This document shows, one piece after another, positions 1 to 9,976 of a DNA stretch of 64,000 bases. Source of the stretch: Theropithecus gelada (lineage: Eukaryota; Chordata; Mammalia; Primates; Cercopithecidae). The stretch covers positions 101,752,387 to 101,816,386 of the forward strand of contig NC_037672.1 in assembly GCF_003255815.1 (NCBI RefSeq). Reading direction: 5' to 3'. Every line of letters begins with the position of its first letter. Within the stretch, counting starts at the first letter, position 1. The notes below the pieces were generated by a model. It worked only from the letters and a program-made list of their open reading frames with translations. It was not told the origin of the DNA and did no database searches. Made by a program: the position numbers and the translations under genes.

Positions 1-236
1 TTGAGGCACTATTCACAATAGCAAAGACTTGGAATCAACCCAAATGTCCATTAGTGACAGATTGGATTAAGAAAATGTGGCACATATACACCATGGAATA
101 CTATGCAGCCATCAAAAAGGATGAGTTTGTGTCCTTTGTAGGGACATGGATGCAGCTGGAAACCATCATTCTTAGCAAACTATCACAAGAACAGAAAACC
201 AAACACCGCATGTTCTCACTCATAGGTGGGAACTGA
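1..236 (+). pseudogene. L1 ORF2 C-terminal fragment
   Basis: Translation from 54 reads through the well-known L1 ORF2 tail, with the motifs KKMWHIYTMEYYAAIKK, ETIILSKL and KHRMFSLIGGN before the stop. ORF2 encodes the L1 endonuclease and reverse transcriptase; only the C-terminal segment beyond the RT domain is inside the window. It is not an independent gene. Confidence 0.9.
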
Positions 237-342
237 ACAATGAGATCACTTGGACTCGGGAAGGGGGACATCACACATAGGGGCCTATCATGGGGAGGGG
301 GGAGGGGGGAGGGATTGCATTGGGAGTTATACCTGATATAAA

Positions 343-378
343 TGACGAGTTGATGGGTGCTGACGAGTTGATGGGTGC
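343..378 (+). repeat. 18-bp perfect tandem duplication in L1 3' UTR
   Basis: The unit TGACGAGTTGATGGGTGC occurs twice back to back. Human L1PA consensus sequences, as I recall them, carry one copy at this place. I associate the doubled form with cercopithecid L1 lineages. Confidence 0.9.
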
Positions 379-669
379 AGCACACCAACATGGCACAAGT
401 ATACATATGTAACAAACCTGCACGTTATGCACATGTACCCTAGAACTTAAAGTATAATAATAATAATAAATAAATAAATTTAAAAATAAAGAAAATTCAA
501 ATTGCTACATCAGTCTTCAACAGTGTAAGTCTGCATAAGAAAGTCACACCCCTACTTTTATACGTCCGGGTTGTCAGATTTCTGTGACAGCTAAGTGCAA
601 GATCATTGTGATATAATACAGTAAAATATGCACACACATATATACAGCCATCTAATAGCCTTTACTGAT

Positions 670-972
670 ATTTAAAATAAAATCTAAAGTTCTTTGCCTA
701 GTCTGAATGGGCTGTAAGATCTGTACCCTGCCTAAATGGTAGATTACTCCAGCCATTTTTTCTTCCCTTGCTCAGTCAGTTGTAGCCAAATAATCTTCCT
801 TTCTATTTTTAGAGCATTCTAAGAACACTTCTACTTCAGGGACTTTCCATTTGTAGTTTTCTCTGCTCGAAACTGTCTTTCCACAAACATCTGTATATGC
901 TGTGCAATCTCTTTCTGTAGAGTTATATTCAATTATCACATCACCAGAGGCACTACCTGCCTACTATATTTA
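670..972 (+). mobile_element. L2 LINE fragment, left part of a split copy
   Basis: The segment follows the L2 3' region in sense: an AAATAAAATCTAAAGTTC-like block, a Pro/Ser-coding C/T-rich stretch, and a region matching 'cctctgcctggaa'. It stops where the L1 insertion starts, and the L2 tail resumes at 5424. The copy is strongly diverged, as expected for L2. The split gives independent support for the boundaries of the inserted L1. Confidence 0.6.
957..972. repeat. Target-site duplication, left copy (L1 at 973-5407)
   Basis: CTGCCTACTATATTTA here corresponds to CTGACTGCTATATTTA at 5408-5423 (14 of 16 identical). The pair brackets the whole sense-plus-antisense L1 structure, so both halves came from one insertion. 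Confidence 0.75.
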
Positions 973-1356
973 TTTATTTATTGTACATAAATTTATGGGG
1001 TACAAGTGCAATTTTGTTACATGTGTAATGGTCAAGTCAGGACTTTCAAGGATATCCATCACTTGAATAATGTGCATAGCATCCATTAAGTAATTTCTCA
1101 TCCTCCAACCTCCTCACCCTTCTGCGTCTCCATTGTCTGATAAAGACAGTCTCTACATCCATGTGTACACCTTTTGTAACATCTATTTATGGTGAGAACA
1201 TGCAATATTTGTCTTTCCATGTCTAGCTTGTTTCACTTAATTTCCTCCAGTCCCATTCATGTTGCTGCAAAAAACCCACAAAAAAACAAACAAACAAAAA
1301 AAACCAAAAAAAAACCCATGATTTTACTATTTTTATAACTGGGTAGTATTCTATTG

Positions 1357-1385
1357 CATATGTGTGTGTGTGTGTGCGTGCGCAC

Positions 1386-1441
<56 letters not shown>

Positions 1442-1484
1442 GCCTGTGTTCATATATATATACACAAACACACACACAGACTGA
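1357..1484. repeat. Compound (TG)n/(TA)n/(CA)n microsatellite inside L1
   Basis: Runs of TG, then TA, TG, TA and CA follow one another where the antisense L1 normally has a short TGTATATATACC-like stretch near the ORF2 end. The expansion therefore grew from L1 sequence after insertion. Confidence 0.9.
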
Positions 1485-1514
1485 TGTTGATGTGTATGCA
1501 CACACATCAACATC
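1483..1514. repeat. Perfect 13-bp stem, 6-bp loop hairpin
   Basis: GATGTTGATGTGT at 1483-1495 is the exact reverse complement of 1502-1514, separated by ATGCAC. The right arm is part of normal L1 sequence (CATCTGTTGATGG block). The left arm looks like a mirrored copy, as template switching during replication would make. Confidence 0.8.
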
Positions 1515-2724
1515 TGTTGATGGACACTTAAATTGATTCCATATCTCTGCTATTGTTAATACTGCTGCAATATACATTTGAGTGCAGGTATCTTTTTGAT
1601 ATATTGATTTCCTTTCATTTGGGCAGATATCTAGTAGTGGGACTGCTGGATGGAATGATAGTTCTATTTTTAGCTCCTTGAGAACTAAACACTATTTTCC
1701 ATAGAGGTTGTACTAATTTACATTCCTCCCAGCAGTTTATAAGTGTTCCCCTTTCTCTGTATTCTGACATCTGTTATTTTTTAAAAATCTTTTTAATAAT
1801 CACTATTCTGACTGAGATAAGGTTATATCTCACATTGTTTTAATTTGCACTTCTCTGATTATTAATGATGTTGAAAATTTTTTCATATGCCTTTTGGCAA
1901 TTTGTATGTTTTCTTTAGAAAAAAATGTCTATTCATGTCTATTCATGTTTTTGCTCAATTTTTAATGATATTATTATATTTTTTCCTGTTAAGTAGTTAG
2001 AGTTCCCTGTATGTTCTGAATATTAGTTCCTCGTTGAATGAAGAGTTTGAAAATATTTTCTCCCATTTTTCGAGTTGTCTGTTTACACTCCTGATTATTT
2101 ATTTAGCTGTGCAGAAACATTTTAGTTTAAGTCATTTTTATCTATTTTTGTTTTGTTGTCTGTGATTTTGAGGTCTTAGCCATAAATTATTTTCCAAGAT
2201 GAATGTTCAATAGAGTTTTTCCTAGGTTTTCTTCTAGTATTTTTATAGGTTTGGGTATAATGTTTAAGTCTTTAATCCACCTTGAGTTGATTTTTTTTTT
2301 TTTTTGTATATGGTGACAGCTAAGGGTCTGGTTTCATTTCTCTGCATGTGGCAATCCAATTATCCCAGAAGCATTTGTTGAAATGGGTGTCCTTCCCCCA
2401 ATATATGTTCTTGTCAGCTTTGCCAAAAATTAGTTGTCTGTAAATATTTGACTTTATTTCTAGGTTCTCTATTCTGTTCCACTGATCTTGGTGTCTATTT
2501 TTATACCAGTGTCATTCTGTTTTTATTATTATAAGCCTGTGAAATATAATCTGAAGTCAAGTAATGTAATGGCTCAAGTTTAGTTCTTTTTGCTTAGGAT
2601 TGCTTTGGCTATTCAGGCCCTTGTTTGGTTCCATATAAATTTTTGGATGATTTTCTCTAATTCCGTTAAAAACAACACTGATATTTCGATAGGGATTGTA
2701 TTAAATCTATAGATTGCTTTTGGC

Positions 2725-2738
2725 AGTGTGGTCATTTT
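2725..2738. repeat. AluY target-site duplication, left copy
   Basis: AGTGTGGTCATTTT is repeated perfectly at 3038-3051, on the other side of the Alu. Confidence 0.9.
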
Positions 2739-3037
2739 TTTTTTTTTTTTTTTTGAGACGGAGTCTCGCTCTGTCGCCCAGGCTGGAGTGCAGTGGCGCG
2801 ATCTCGGCTCACTGCAAGCTCCGCCTCCCGGGCTTACGCCATTCTCCTGCCTCAGCCTCCCGAGGAGCTGGGACCACAGGCGCCCGCCACCTCGCCCGGC
2901 TAGTTTTTTTGTATTTTTTAGTAGAGACGGGGTTTCACCGTGTTCGCCAGGATGGTCTCGATCTCCTGACCTCGTGATTCGCCCGTCTCGGCCTCCCAAA
3001 GTGCTGGGATTACAGGCTTGAGCCACCGCGCCCGGCC
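2739..3037 (-). mobile_element. AluY-type SINE, cercopithecid AluYR-like
   Basis: Full-length dimeric Alu in antisense with poly(T) at 2739-2753 and intact 14-bp duplications. Read in sense it has the AluY head, the middle A-rich linker and the B-box region GATCGAGACC. It also shows CTCAAGCCTG where human AluY has CTCACGCCTG, GAGACGGGCG, and CTAGCCGGGCGAGGTGG. I associate these changes with Old World monkey AluYR elements. It keeps many CpGs and is the youngest-looking repeat in the window. Open frames across it are by-products of Alu sequence. Confidence 0.93.
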
Positions 3038-3423
3038 AGTGTGGTCATTTTAATAATATTAATGTTTTTCAATGTGTGAGCCTATTTTTTTTTTCCATTT
3101 GTTTGTGTCATCTACAATTTTTTTCATCAGTGTTTGATAGTTTTCCATGAAGAGATCTTCCACCTCCTTAGTTAAATGTATTCCTAGATATTTAATTTTT
3201 TGGATTTATTATAAATAAGACTGACTTCTTGATTTCATTCTTACCTAGATCAATATTGGTATATAGAAATGATAAATGATAATAATTTTTATTCATTCAT
3301 TTTTTTATCCTGCAACTTTGCTAAATTCATGTATCAAATCTAAGAGTTTTATGGTGGAATCTTTAGGTTTTTTTCTAAATATAAGACCACATTATTAACA
3401 AACAGAGGTAACTTTACTTATTT

Positions 3424-3842
3424 TACTTTGTTTTTCTTTTTCTTTTTCTTTTTAATTTTTATTTTAAGTTCTGGAATGCACGTGCAGGATGTACAGGTTT
3501 ATTACCTAGGTAAATATGTGCCATGGTGGTTTGCTGCACCTATCAACCCATCACCTAGGTATTAAGCCCAGCATGCATTAGCTATTTTTCCTAACGCTCT
3601 CCATCCCCCAACCCCACCTCTTGACAGGCCCCAATGTGTATTGTTCCCCTCCCTGTGCCCATGTGTTCTCATTATTCAGCTCCCATTATAAGTGAGAACA
3701 TGCAGTGTTTGGTTTTCTGTTCCTGCCTTAGTTTGCTGAGGATAATGGCTTACAGCTCCATCCATGTCACAAACAGACACATAGACCAATGGAACAGAAT
3801 AGAGAATTCAGAAATAAGACTGCACAACTACAACACATCTGA
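3424..3842 (-). mobile_element. Truncated LINE-1 with 5' inversion, nested in an older L1
   Basis: 3424 to about 3768 is antisense L1 3' UTR and the very end of ORF2. From about 3769 to 3842 the sequence flips to sense ORF2 (ACATAGACCAATGGAACAGA block). The host L1 antisense ORF2 is interrupted at 3423 and resumes at about 3851. ACTTATTT occurs at 3416-3423 and 3843-3850, a plausible short target-site duplication. It is a twin-primed insertion inside another twin-primed L1. Confidence 0.8.
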
Positions 3843-4493
3843 ACTTATTTGTCAATATGGATGTCTTTTCTTTTTTGCTCTTTCCTGATTGCTCTGGCTA
3901 GGATTTCCAGTACTATGATCAGGATTGGTGAAATTGGGAATCTTTAAACATGCTCCTGAATGATCAGTGGGTCAGTGATGACATTAAGATGGAAATGTAA
4001 AATAATTAAAATAAATGAAAACTGAAATACAACATACCAAAAGCCTGTGGAAAACAGTAAAAGTATTGCTAACTGGGAAGTTTACAGCACTAAATGTCTA
4101 CATCAAAAAAGTAGAAAGGTTACAATTTAACAACCAAATGGTGTACCTCTAGGAACTAGAAAAAGCAAGAGCAAACTAAACCCAAAATTACAGAAAACAA
4201 GAAATGACAAAGATCAGAAAAAAACTAACCAAGAAGAGAGAAGACCCAAATAAACAAAATCAGAAATGAAAAAGGAGACATTACAACTGACCCCATAGAA
4301 ATACAAAAGATCATCAGAGACTATCCTGAACAAATATATGATGAAAAATTACAAGACCTAGAGAAAATGAATAAATTCCTGGAAACATTCAACCTTCCAA
4401 GACTGAACCAGAAAGAAATAGAAAGCCTGAAGAGACCAATAGCAAGTAGTGAGATTGTATTAGTAATTTAAAAAAAAAAAAAAAAAAAATCCC

Positions 4494-4855
4494 GGGCAGG
4501 TGTGGTGGCTCATGCCTGTAATCCCAGCACTTTGGGAGGCCAAGGCGGGTGGATTGCGAGGTCAGGAGTTCGAGACCAGCCTGACTAACATGGTGAAACC
4601 CTGTATCTACTAAAATACCAACAAAATTAGCCAGGCGTGGTGGCGGGCCCCTGTAATCCCAGCTACTCAGGAGACTGAGGCAGGAGAATCGCTTGAACCC
4701 GGGAAGCAGAAGTTGCAGTGAGCCGAGATTGCACCACTGCACTCCAGCCTGGATGACAGAGCATGACTCTGTCTCAAAGTAAAATAAAATAAAATAAAAT
4801 AAAATAAAATAAAATAAAATAAAATAAAATAAAATAAAATAAAATAAAATAAAAT
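4494..4855 (+). mobile_element. AluS-type SINE with long (AAAAT)n tail
   Basis: Sense Alu with head, middle linker and right monomer, followed by the tail at 4781-4855. The head is slightly altered (CCCGGGCAGGTGTGG). AAATCCC occurs at 4487-4493 and 4856-4862 and is a likely short target-site duplication. The surrounding L1 ORF2 reads on at GCCCAGGACCAGACAG. Together with the AluY at 2739 it forms an inverted Alu pair. Confidence 0.9.
4781..4855 (+). repeat. (AAAAT)15 microsatellite, Alu tail
   Basis: Fifteen uninterrupted copies of a 5-base unit, derived from the Alu poly(A). A long pure pentanucleotide of this kind is likely to vary in length between individuals. Confidence 0.9.
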
Positions 4856-5423
4856 AAATCCCAACACAGCAAAGCCCAGGACCAGACAGATTCACAGCCA
4901 ACATCTACCAGCCATACAAAAAAGAACTAATATTAATCCTCCTGAAACTGTTTCAAACAATTAAGGAGAGATTTTTGCCTCATCATCCTATGAAGCCAGT
5001 ATCACACTGATACCAAAACCAGACAAGTATGATACAAAGAAAACTAGAGACCAATATCCCTGATGAAAATAGACATCAAAATCATCAACAAAATACTACT
5101 TAACAGAATCCAACACACATCAAAAAGATAATGCACCATGATCAAGTGGATTTTATAGTAGGGATGCAAGGATGGTTCAACATATGCAAAGCAATAAATG
5201 TGATACAGCACATTAATAGAATAAAGAAAAAAATCACATGATCATTTCAGTAGATGATGAAAAAGTATTGGACAAAATTTAGCCTTGCTTCATGATAAAA
5301 ATCCTCAAAAAACTAGGCATAGAAGGAATATACCTCAAAACAATAAATACTGCATACAACAAACCCACAGCGAACCTCATACTGAACAGAGAAACAGTCA
5401 TACTGAACTGACTGCTATATTTA

Positions 5424-5640
5424 ATGAACACTCCATCACCTTGCTCTTCTTTCAGCCGCATATGGACTCATTATTACCTCACTTTATGCTTGGCATCTTC
5501 TTTATTTTGTATCTCTATCCTCCTTTAAAATTTTAGTTAGACTTCATTTGTTTTATTTTTATAAATCTTTTGCCTGGAGCATTCCCTGACACACTGTTAA
5601 GAGCAAATACACATTTGTTGTTTGAATGTGTGAATAAATG
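5424..5640 (+). mobile_element. L2 LINE fragment, right part of the split copy
   Basis: This is the L2 3' end in sense. It includes a TTTTGCCTGGAGCATTCCCTG block and finishes near TTTGTTGTTTGAATGTGTGAATAAATGG, like the L2 terminus TTTGTTGAATGAATGAA. It continues the L2 interrupted at 972. Confidence 0.55.
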
Positions 5641-6148
5641 GCTTCTAAAATTCTTCATCATTTCGGTTACATATCTGTTATTGATTTCTGTTTTGTTCAT
5701 GTTTTTGTTAAAATATGGCACATAAAACTCAGACTTGATCTCTAGATATGGTTAAATTTTTTTTTCAAAAGTCTCTCTATTTCTTTCAAGAAAGCTATTA
5801 ACACTAGGGATTTTTTAATTAGTCATGTAACCTACTTGTTTTATATTAATCAGGTATTTAGAATCCATATTTTTCCAGCTCATGGACTATTGTTAAACCA
5901 TATCTCCCCAATCCTTTATTTACACAGTGCATTATTATTTTATAAATTTCAAGTCATATAAGTTACTGGTTTGCTTTTATCAACGGCTAGTATAATATTT
6001 TAAGTTAGTTTGTCTCATTCTATTTGTTCATTGGGATTTTTAGATAAACTATGATTAATAAATAAAATCTATAAGGAACTTATGTGCCATATTATAAGAT
6101 TTTTATTATTTCATATATTTACTTTCCCTTCTTTCCTCATATGTATAC
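5641..6148. other. AT-rich sequence without recognised feature
   Basis: No repeat family, RNA gene or long frame with recognisable homology was seen. The stretch is about 70% A+T. Confidence 0.5.
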
Positions 6149-6358
6149 TTTTTTATTTCAATAAGTTTGAGGGAACAGGTGATGTTTAATTACATGAATA
6201 ACTTCTTTAATAGTTATTTCTGAGATTTTGTTGCACCCATCCCCTGAGCAGTGTACACTGTACCCAGTGTGCAGTCTTTTATCCCTCACCACCCTCTGAC
6301 CCTTTTCCCGAGTCCCCAAAATCCATTATATCATTCTTATACTTTGCATCTTCATAGC

Positions 6359-6716
6359 TTAGCTCCCACATGTGAGTGAGAACATGCGATGGTTGGTTTT
6401 CCATTCCTGAGTTACTTCACTTAAAATAATGGTCTCCAATTCTATCCAGGTTGCTGCAAATGCCATTATTGCATTCCTTTTTGTGACTGAGTAGCATTCC
6501 ATGGTATTTATGTACCACATTTTCTTAATCCATTCGATTGATGGGTATTTGGGCTGGTTCCATATTTTTGTAATTGCAAATTGAGCTGCTATAAACATGT
6601 ATGTGCAAGTATCTTTTTTTGTATAATGACTTCTTTCCCTCTGGGTAGATGCCCAGGAGTGGAATCACTGGATTGAACAGTAGATCTATTTTTAGTTCTT
6701 TAAGGAATTTCCACAC
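6359..6716 (-). pseudogene. L1 ORF2 C-terminus, frameshifted
   Basis: Two overlapping frames (6359-6598 and 6525-6716) carry consecutive pieces of the ORF2 tail: LLFNPVIPLLGIYPEGKKS in the upstream frame and KKMWYINTMECYSVTKRN followed by HRMFSLTCGS in the downstream frame. They are linked by a frameshift. Belongs to the L1 at 6149-8550. Confidence 0.85.
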
Positions 6717-7477
6717 AGTTTTCCATAGTGGTTTACTAGTTTACATTTCTACCAACAGTGTAAAAGTGTTCCCTTTTCACAATATCCTCGCCAACATTTA
6801 TTATATTTTGATTTTTTTGTTGTGGCCACTCTTGCAGGAATAAGGTGGTATTGCATTGGGTTCTTGGTTTGCATTTCCCTGACCATTAGTGATATTGAGC
6901 ATTTTTTCATATGTTCATTGGCCATCTATACATCGTCTTTTGAGAATTGTCTATTCGTGTCCTTAACGCACTTTTTGATGTGATTGTTTGTTTTTGTTGT
7001 TGATTTGTCTGAGTTCCGTGTCTATTCTGGATATTAGTCTTTTGTCAGATGTATAGATTGGTTTTTCTCCCACTCTGTGGGTTGTCTATTAACTCTGCTG
7101 ATTATTTCTTTTGCTGTGCAAAAGCCTTTTAGTTTGATTAAGTCCCATCTATTTATCTTTGTTTTTGTTGCATTTGTTTTTGGGTTCTTGGTCATGAAGA
7201 GGTTTTCTGATGTTATCCTCTAGAATTTTTATGGTTTCAGATCTTAGACTTAAGTCTTTGCTCCAACTTGAATTGATTTTTGTATAAAGTGAGAGACATG
7301 GATCTGGTTTTATTCTTCTACATGTGGCTTGCCAATTAACTCAGCACCATCTGTTGAACAGGGTGTCCTTTCCCCACTTTATGTGTTTGCTTTGTTGAAG
7401 ATCAGTTGACTGTAAGTATTTGGGTTTCTTTATGGGTTCCCTATTCTCTTCCATTGGTGTATGTGACTATTTTTATA

Positions 7478-7741
7478 TCAGTGCCATTCTGTTTTGGTGA
7501 CTATGGCCTTATAGCATAGTTTGAATTCGGGTAATGTAATGCCTCCAGATTTTTTCTTTTTGCTTAGGCTTGCTTTGGCTATGCGGGCTCTTTTTTGGTT
7601 CCATATGATTTTTAGGATTGCTTTTTCTTCAGTTCTGTGAAGAATGATGATGGTATTTTGATAGGAATTGCATTGAATTTGTAGATTGCTTTTGGCAGCA
7701 CAGTCATTTTCACAGTATTGATTCTGCCCATCCAAAAGCAT
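7478..7741 (-). pseudogene. L1 ORF2 fragment downstream of the RT domain
   Basis: Contains KIIWNQKRARIAKASLSKKK and GGITLPEFKLCYKAIVTKT, the conserved region just after the RT thumb of L1 ORF2. It is separated from the RT palm fragment at 7831-8211 by disabling mutations. Confidence 0.85.
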
Positions 7742-7830
7742 AGGATGTGCTTACATATGTTTGTGTTATCTATGACTTCTTTCAGCAGTGTTTTGTAGTT
7801 TTCCTTGTAGAGGTCTTTCCACTCCTTGGT

Positions 7831-8211
7831 TCAGTATATTCCTAAGTATTTTGTTTTATTTTTTGCAGCTATTGTGAAAGGGGTTGAATTCTTGACTTGA
7901 TTCTCAGCTTGGCCACTGTTGGTGTATAGCAGTGCTACTGATTTGTGCACATGAATTTTGTATCCTGAAACTTTGCTGAATAAATTTACCAGTTCTGGGG
8001 GCTTTGGGGATGAGTCTTTAGGGTTTTCTAGGTATACAATCTTGTCATCAGCAAACAACAACAGTTTGACTTCCTCTTTACCAATTTGGATGTCCTTTAT
8101 TTCTTTCTCTTGTCTGACTGCCTTGGCTAGGACTTCCAGTACCATCTTGAATAGAAGTGATGAAAGTGGGCATCCTTGTCTTGTCTCAGATCTCAGGGGG
8201 AATGCTTTCAA
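7831..8211 (-). pseudogene. L1 ORF2 reverse-transcriptase palm fragment
   Basis: The 126-codon frame shows TRQGCPLSSLLF and the catalytic box LLLFADDKIVYLENP, with the two Asp residues kept, then KVSGYKIHVHKSVA and NKTKYLGIY. These are the RT motifs B to D of non-LTR retrotransposons. Frames on both sides are broken, so it cannot make an active enzyme. Confidence 0.92.
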
Positions 8212-8550
8212 CTTTCCCCCATTCAGTATAATGGCTGTGGGTTTGTCATAGATGGCTTTTATTACCTAAGGTATTTCCTTTGTATGATGATTTTGCTGAG
8301 GGTTTTAATCCTAAATCTGATATTGGATTTTATCGAATGCTTTTTCTGCATCTATTGAGATGATTATGTGAGTTTTATTTTTAATTCTGTTTATGTGGTA
8401 TATCATATTTATTTTGCCTTACATATGTTAAACCCTCCCTGGGTCCCTGGTATGAAACCCACTTGATCAAGGTGGATTATCTTTTTGATATGCTGTTGGA
8501 TTCAGTTAGTTACAATTTTGTTGAAGATTTTTGCATCTATGTTCATCACC

Positions 8551-9388
8551 ATTATTGGAGAATAGCACTATTTGATTGAATGGAGAGGGCCCTGGCATTA
8601 TGGTCACTTTGCAAGGTATGAGCAGCCTGCCCAATGAAGAAATGTTACATTCCTTATGACTTTAAAATGCTCCATAGGGCATATCTGTAGAAAAATTCCT
8701 GTTCATATGTATCTGAGCCTAGAAGTCTATCTTAACCAAGAACCTAACGCCATTTTACATATAAACTAAATGTATCTTTGGCATGGATTTAACAGTTATT
8801 TAATTTTATAGGAATGGTAGTGACTTATAAATCAAGGGAAACATACTTTTCTTAATATCACTAACACTTATTCACCATTTTGGAAAACCACATTACTGTC
8901 GATAAGACATTTCCTCTTGTAGGTGTTTCACACTGCTAATCTCAACACTACCTTTCAAAAGCAGTATTTTGTAATTATTCCATTATTGTGAATTAGCATT
9001 TATAGGGAATATGACATATCTTCACACATAATATTAAATTTCAGCATAAGGTTTTTCAGTTTGCAACAAGTGTGATGTACTTAAAATTTTTAAAGGATAA
9101 TATGGCTGAACAACAACAATCAGTGAGATAGAGAAATTATTTTCAAAAACGAAGCAGATGTTAGATTGTTTAACGCTTCCTGCACTGTAGGTAGGAGTTA
9201 GTGGATTTTATTTTTAAATAATATAAAGCTACGGGAAAGTTATAAGTAGAAATGTGTCAATATTTATTTATTCAAAATATATTAAGTGACAACCACGTGC
9301 CATATTTAGATCTAATATGAGGGGGAAAAAAAGCAGAAAAAAATATCTTCCATACAGCATATATTTTAGCAGAGAAATACAAAGAGCA
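8551..9388. other. Mostly unassigned AT-rich sequence, possible L2 (-) at 9255-9388
   Basis: 8551-9250 shows nothing recognised. From about 9255 the sequence resembles the reverse complement of the L2 3' end: TATTTATTTATTCAAAATAT, then CACGTGCCA, then a GCAGAGAAATACAAAGAGCAAATA block. The match is weak. Confidence 0.4.
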
Positions 9389-9402
9389 AATAATAAGCAT
9401 GG
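9389..9402. repeat. Target-site duplication, left copy (L1 at 9403-14676)
   Basis: AATAATAAGCATGG matches AATAATAAGCATAG at 14677-14690, 13 of 14 identical. It brackets the inverted and the sense part of one L1. Confidence 0.85.
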
Positions 9403-9661
9403 CTTTCTGCATCTATTGATATAATCGTGTGGTTTTTGTCATTGGTTCTCTTTATGTGATGTATTACGTTTATTGATTTGCATATGTTGAACCAGCCTTG
9501 CATCCCAGGGATGAAGCCAACTTGATCCTGGTGGATAAGCTTTTTGATGTGCTACAGATTTGGTTTGCCAGTATTTTATTGAGGATTTTTGCATTGATGT
9601 TCATCAGGGATACTGGCCTGAAATTTTCGTTTTTTTGTTGTGTCTCTGCCAGGTTTTGGTA

Positions 9662-9976
9662 TCAGGATGATGTTAGCCATATAAAATGAGTTAGGGAGGA
9701 TTCTCTCTTTTCTATTGATTGGAATAGTTTCAGAAGGAATGGTACCAGTTCCTCTTTGTCCTTCTGGTGGAATTCAGCTGTGAATTCGTCTGGTCCTGGA
9801 CTTTTTTTGGTTGGTAGGCTACTAATTACTGCCTCAATTTCATAACTTGTTATTGATCTATTCAGGGATTCAACTTCTTGGTTTAGTCTTGGGAGGGTGT
9901 ATGTGTCCAGGAATTTATCCATTTCTTCTAGATTTTCTAATTTATTTGGGTAGAGGTGTTTACAGTATTCTCTCAT
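9662..9976 (-). pseudogene. L1 ORF2 linker between endonuclease and RT
   Basis: Contains LYPNKLENLEEMDKFLDTY, LPRLNQEVESLNRSIT, and SLPTKKSPGPDEFTAEFHQ, the segment just before the RT fingers. It lies in the inverted part of the L1. Confidence 0.88.

Larger units (their letters stand above)
1..490 (+). mobile_element. LINE-1 (L1PA-type) 3' end, cut by the window edge
   Basis: The copy enters from the left edge within the ORF2 C-terminus, reaches a stop near 236, then runs through a 3' UTR with the typical G-rich polypurine tract (about 291-312) and the conserved block ending in a cluster of CATGTA-type motifs. It ends in an A-rich (AAT/AAAT) tail at about 455-490. An 18-bp unit is duplicated in tandem at 343-360 and 361-378. 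The 3' UTR resembles young primate L1PA elements, and the duplication matches what I remember of Old World monkey L1s. The 5' part lies outside the window, so full length cannot be judged. Confidence 0.95.
973..5407 (-). mobile_element. LINE-1 with 5' inversion (twin priming), disrupted by three later insertions
   Basis: From the left, 973 to about 3943 is antisense L1: the 3' UTR first, then ORF2 read backwards to the RT region. From about 3944 to 5407 the L1 is in sense, starting at the block TGCTCCTGAATGA in the middle of ORF2. It ends just short of the ORF2 position at which the antisense part begins; about 40 bases are lost at the joint. This is the signature of twin priming. Later insertions are an AluY (2739-3037), a second L1 (3424-3842) and an AluS (4494-4855). 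The ORFs are heavily broken. The old L1PB/L1MA-like 3' UTR suggests an early primate insertion. Confidence 0.85.
6149..8550 (-). mobile_element. LINE-1 (L1PB-like), 5'-truncated, antisense
   Basis: It starts with poly(T) and an L1PB-type 3' UTR (blocks GCAGTGTACACTGTACCC and CCATTATATCATTCTTA), then ORF2 backwards through the C-terminus, thumb and RT palm. It stops around the RT finger region. It has no inversion and no insertion. I could not find a convincing target-site duplication. Confidence 0.93.

Noticed and set aside
1223..1577. His/Thr/Tyr-repeat frames on both strands
   Set aside because: Translations of the TG/TA/CA microsatellite within an L1.
2613..3026. 137-codon minus-strand frame
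   Set aside because: Reads through the young AluY into L1 ORF2 (FIWNQTRA); a fusion by chance.
4389..4904. 171-codon minus-strand frame
   Set aside because: It runs through an AluS and its (AAAAT)n tail; the FILFY repeats are translated microsatellite.
7831..8211. A possible functional reverse-transcriptase gene (FADD box)
   Set aside because: It is an L1 ORF2 fragment with disrupted frames on both sides; the same holds for 12589-13094.
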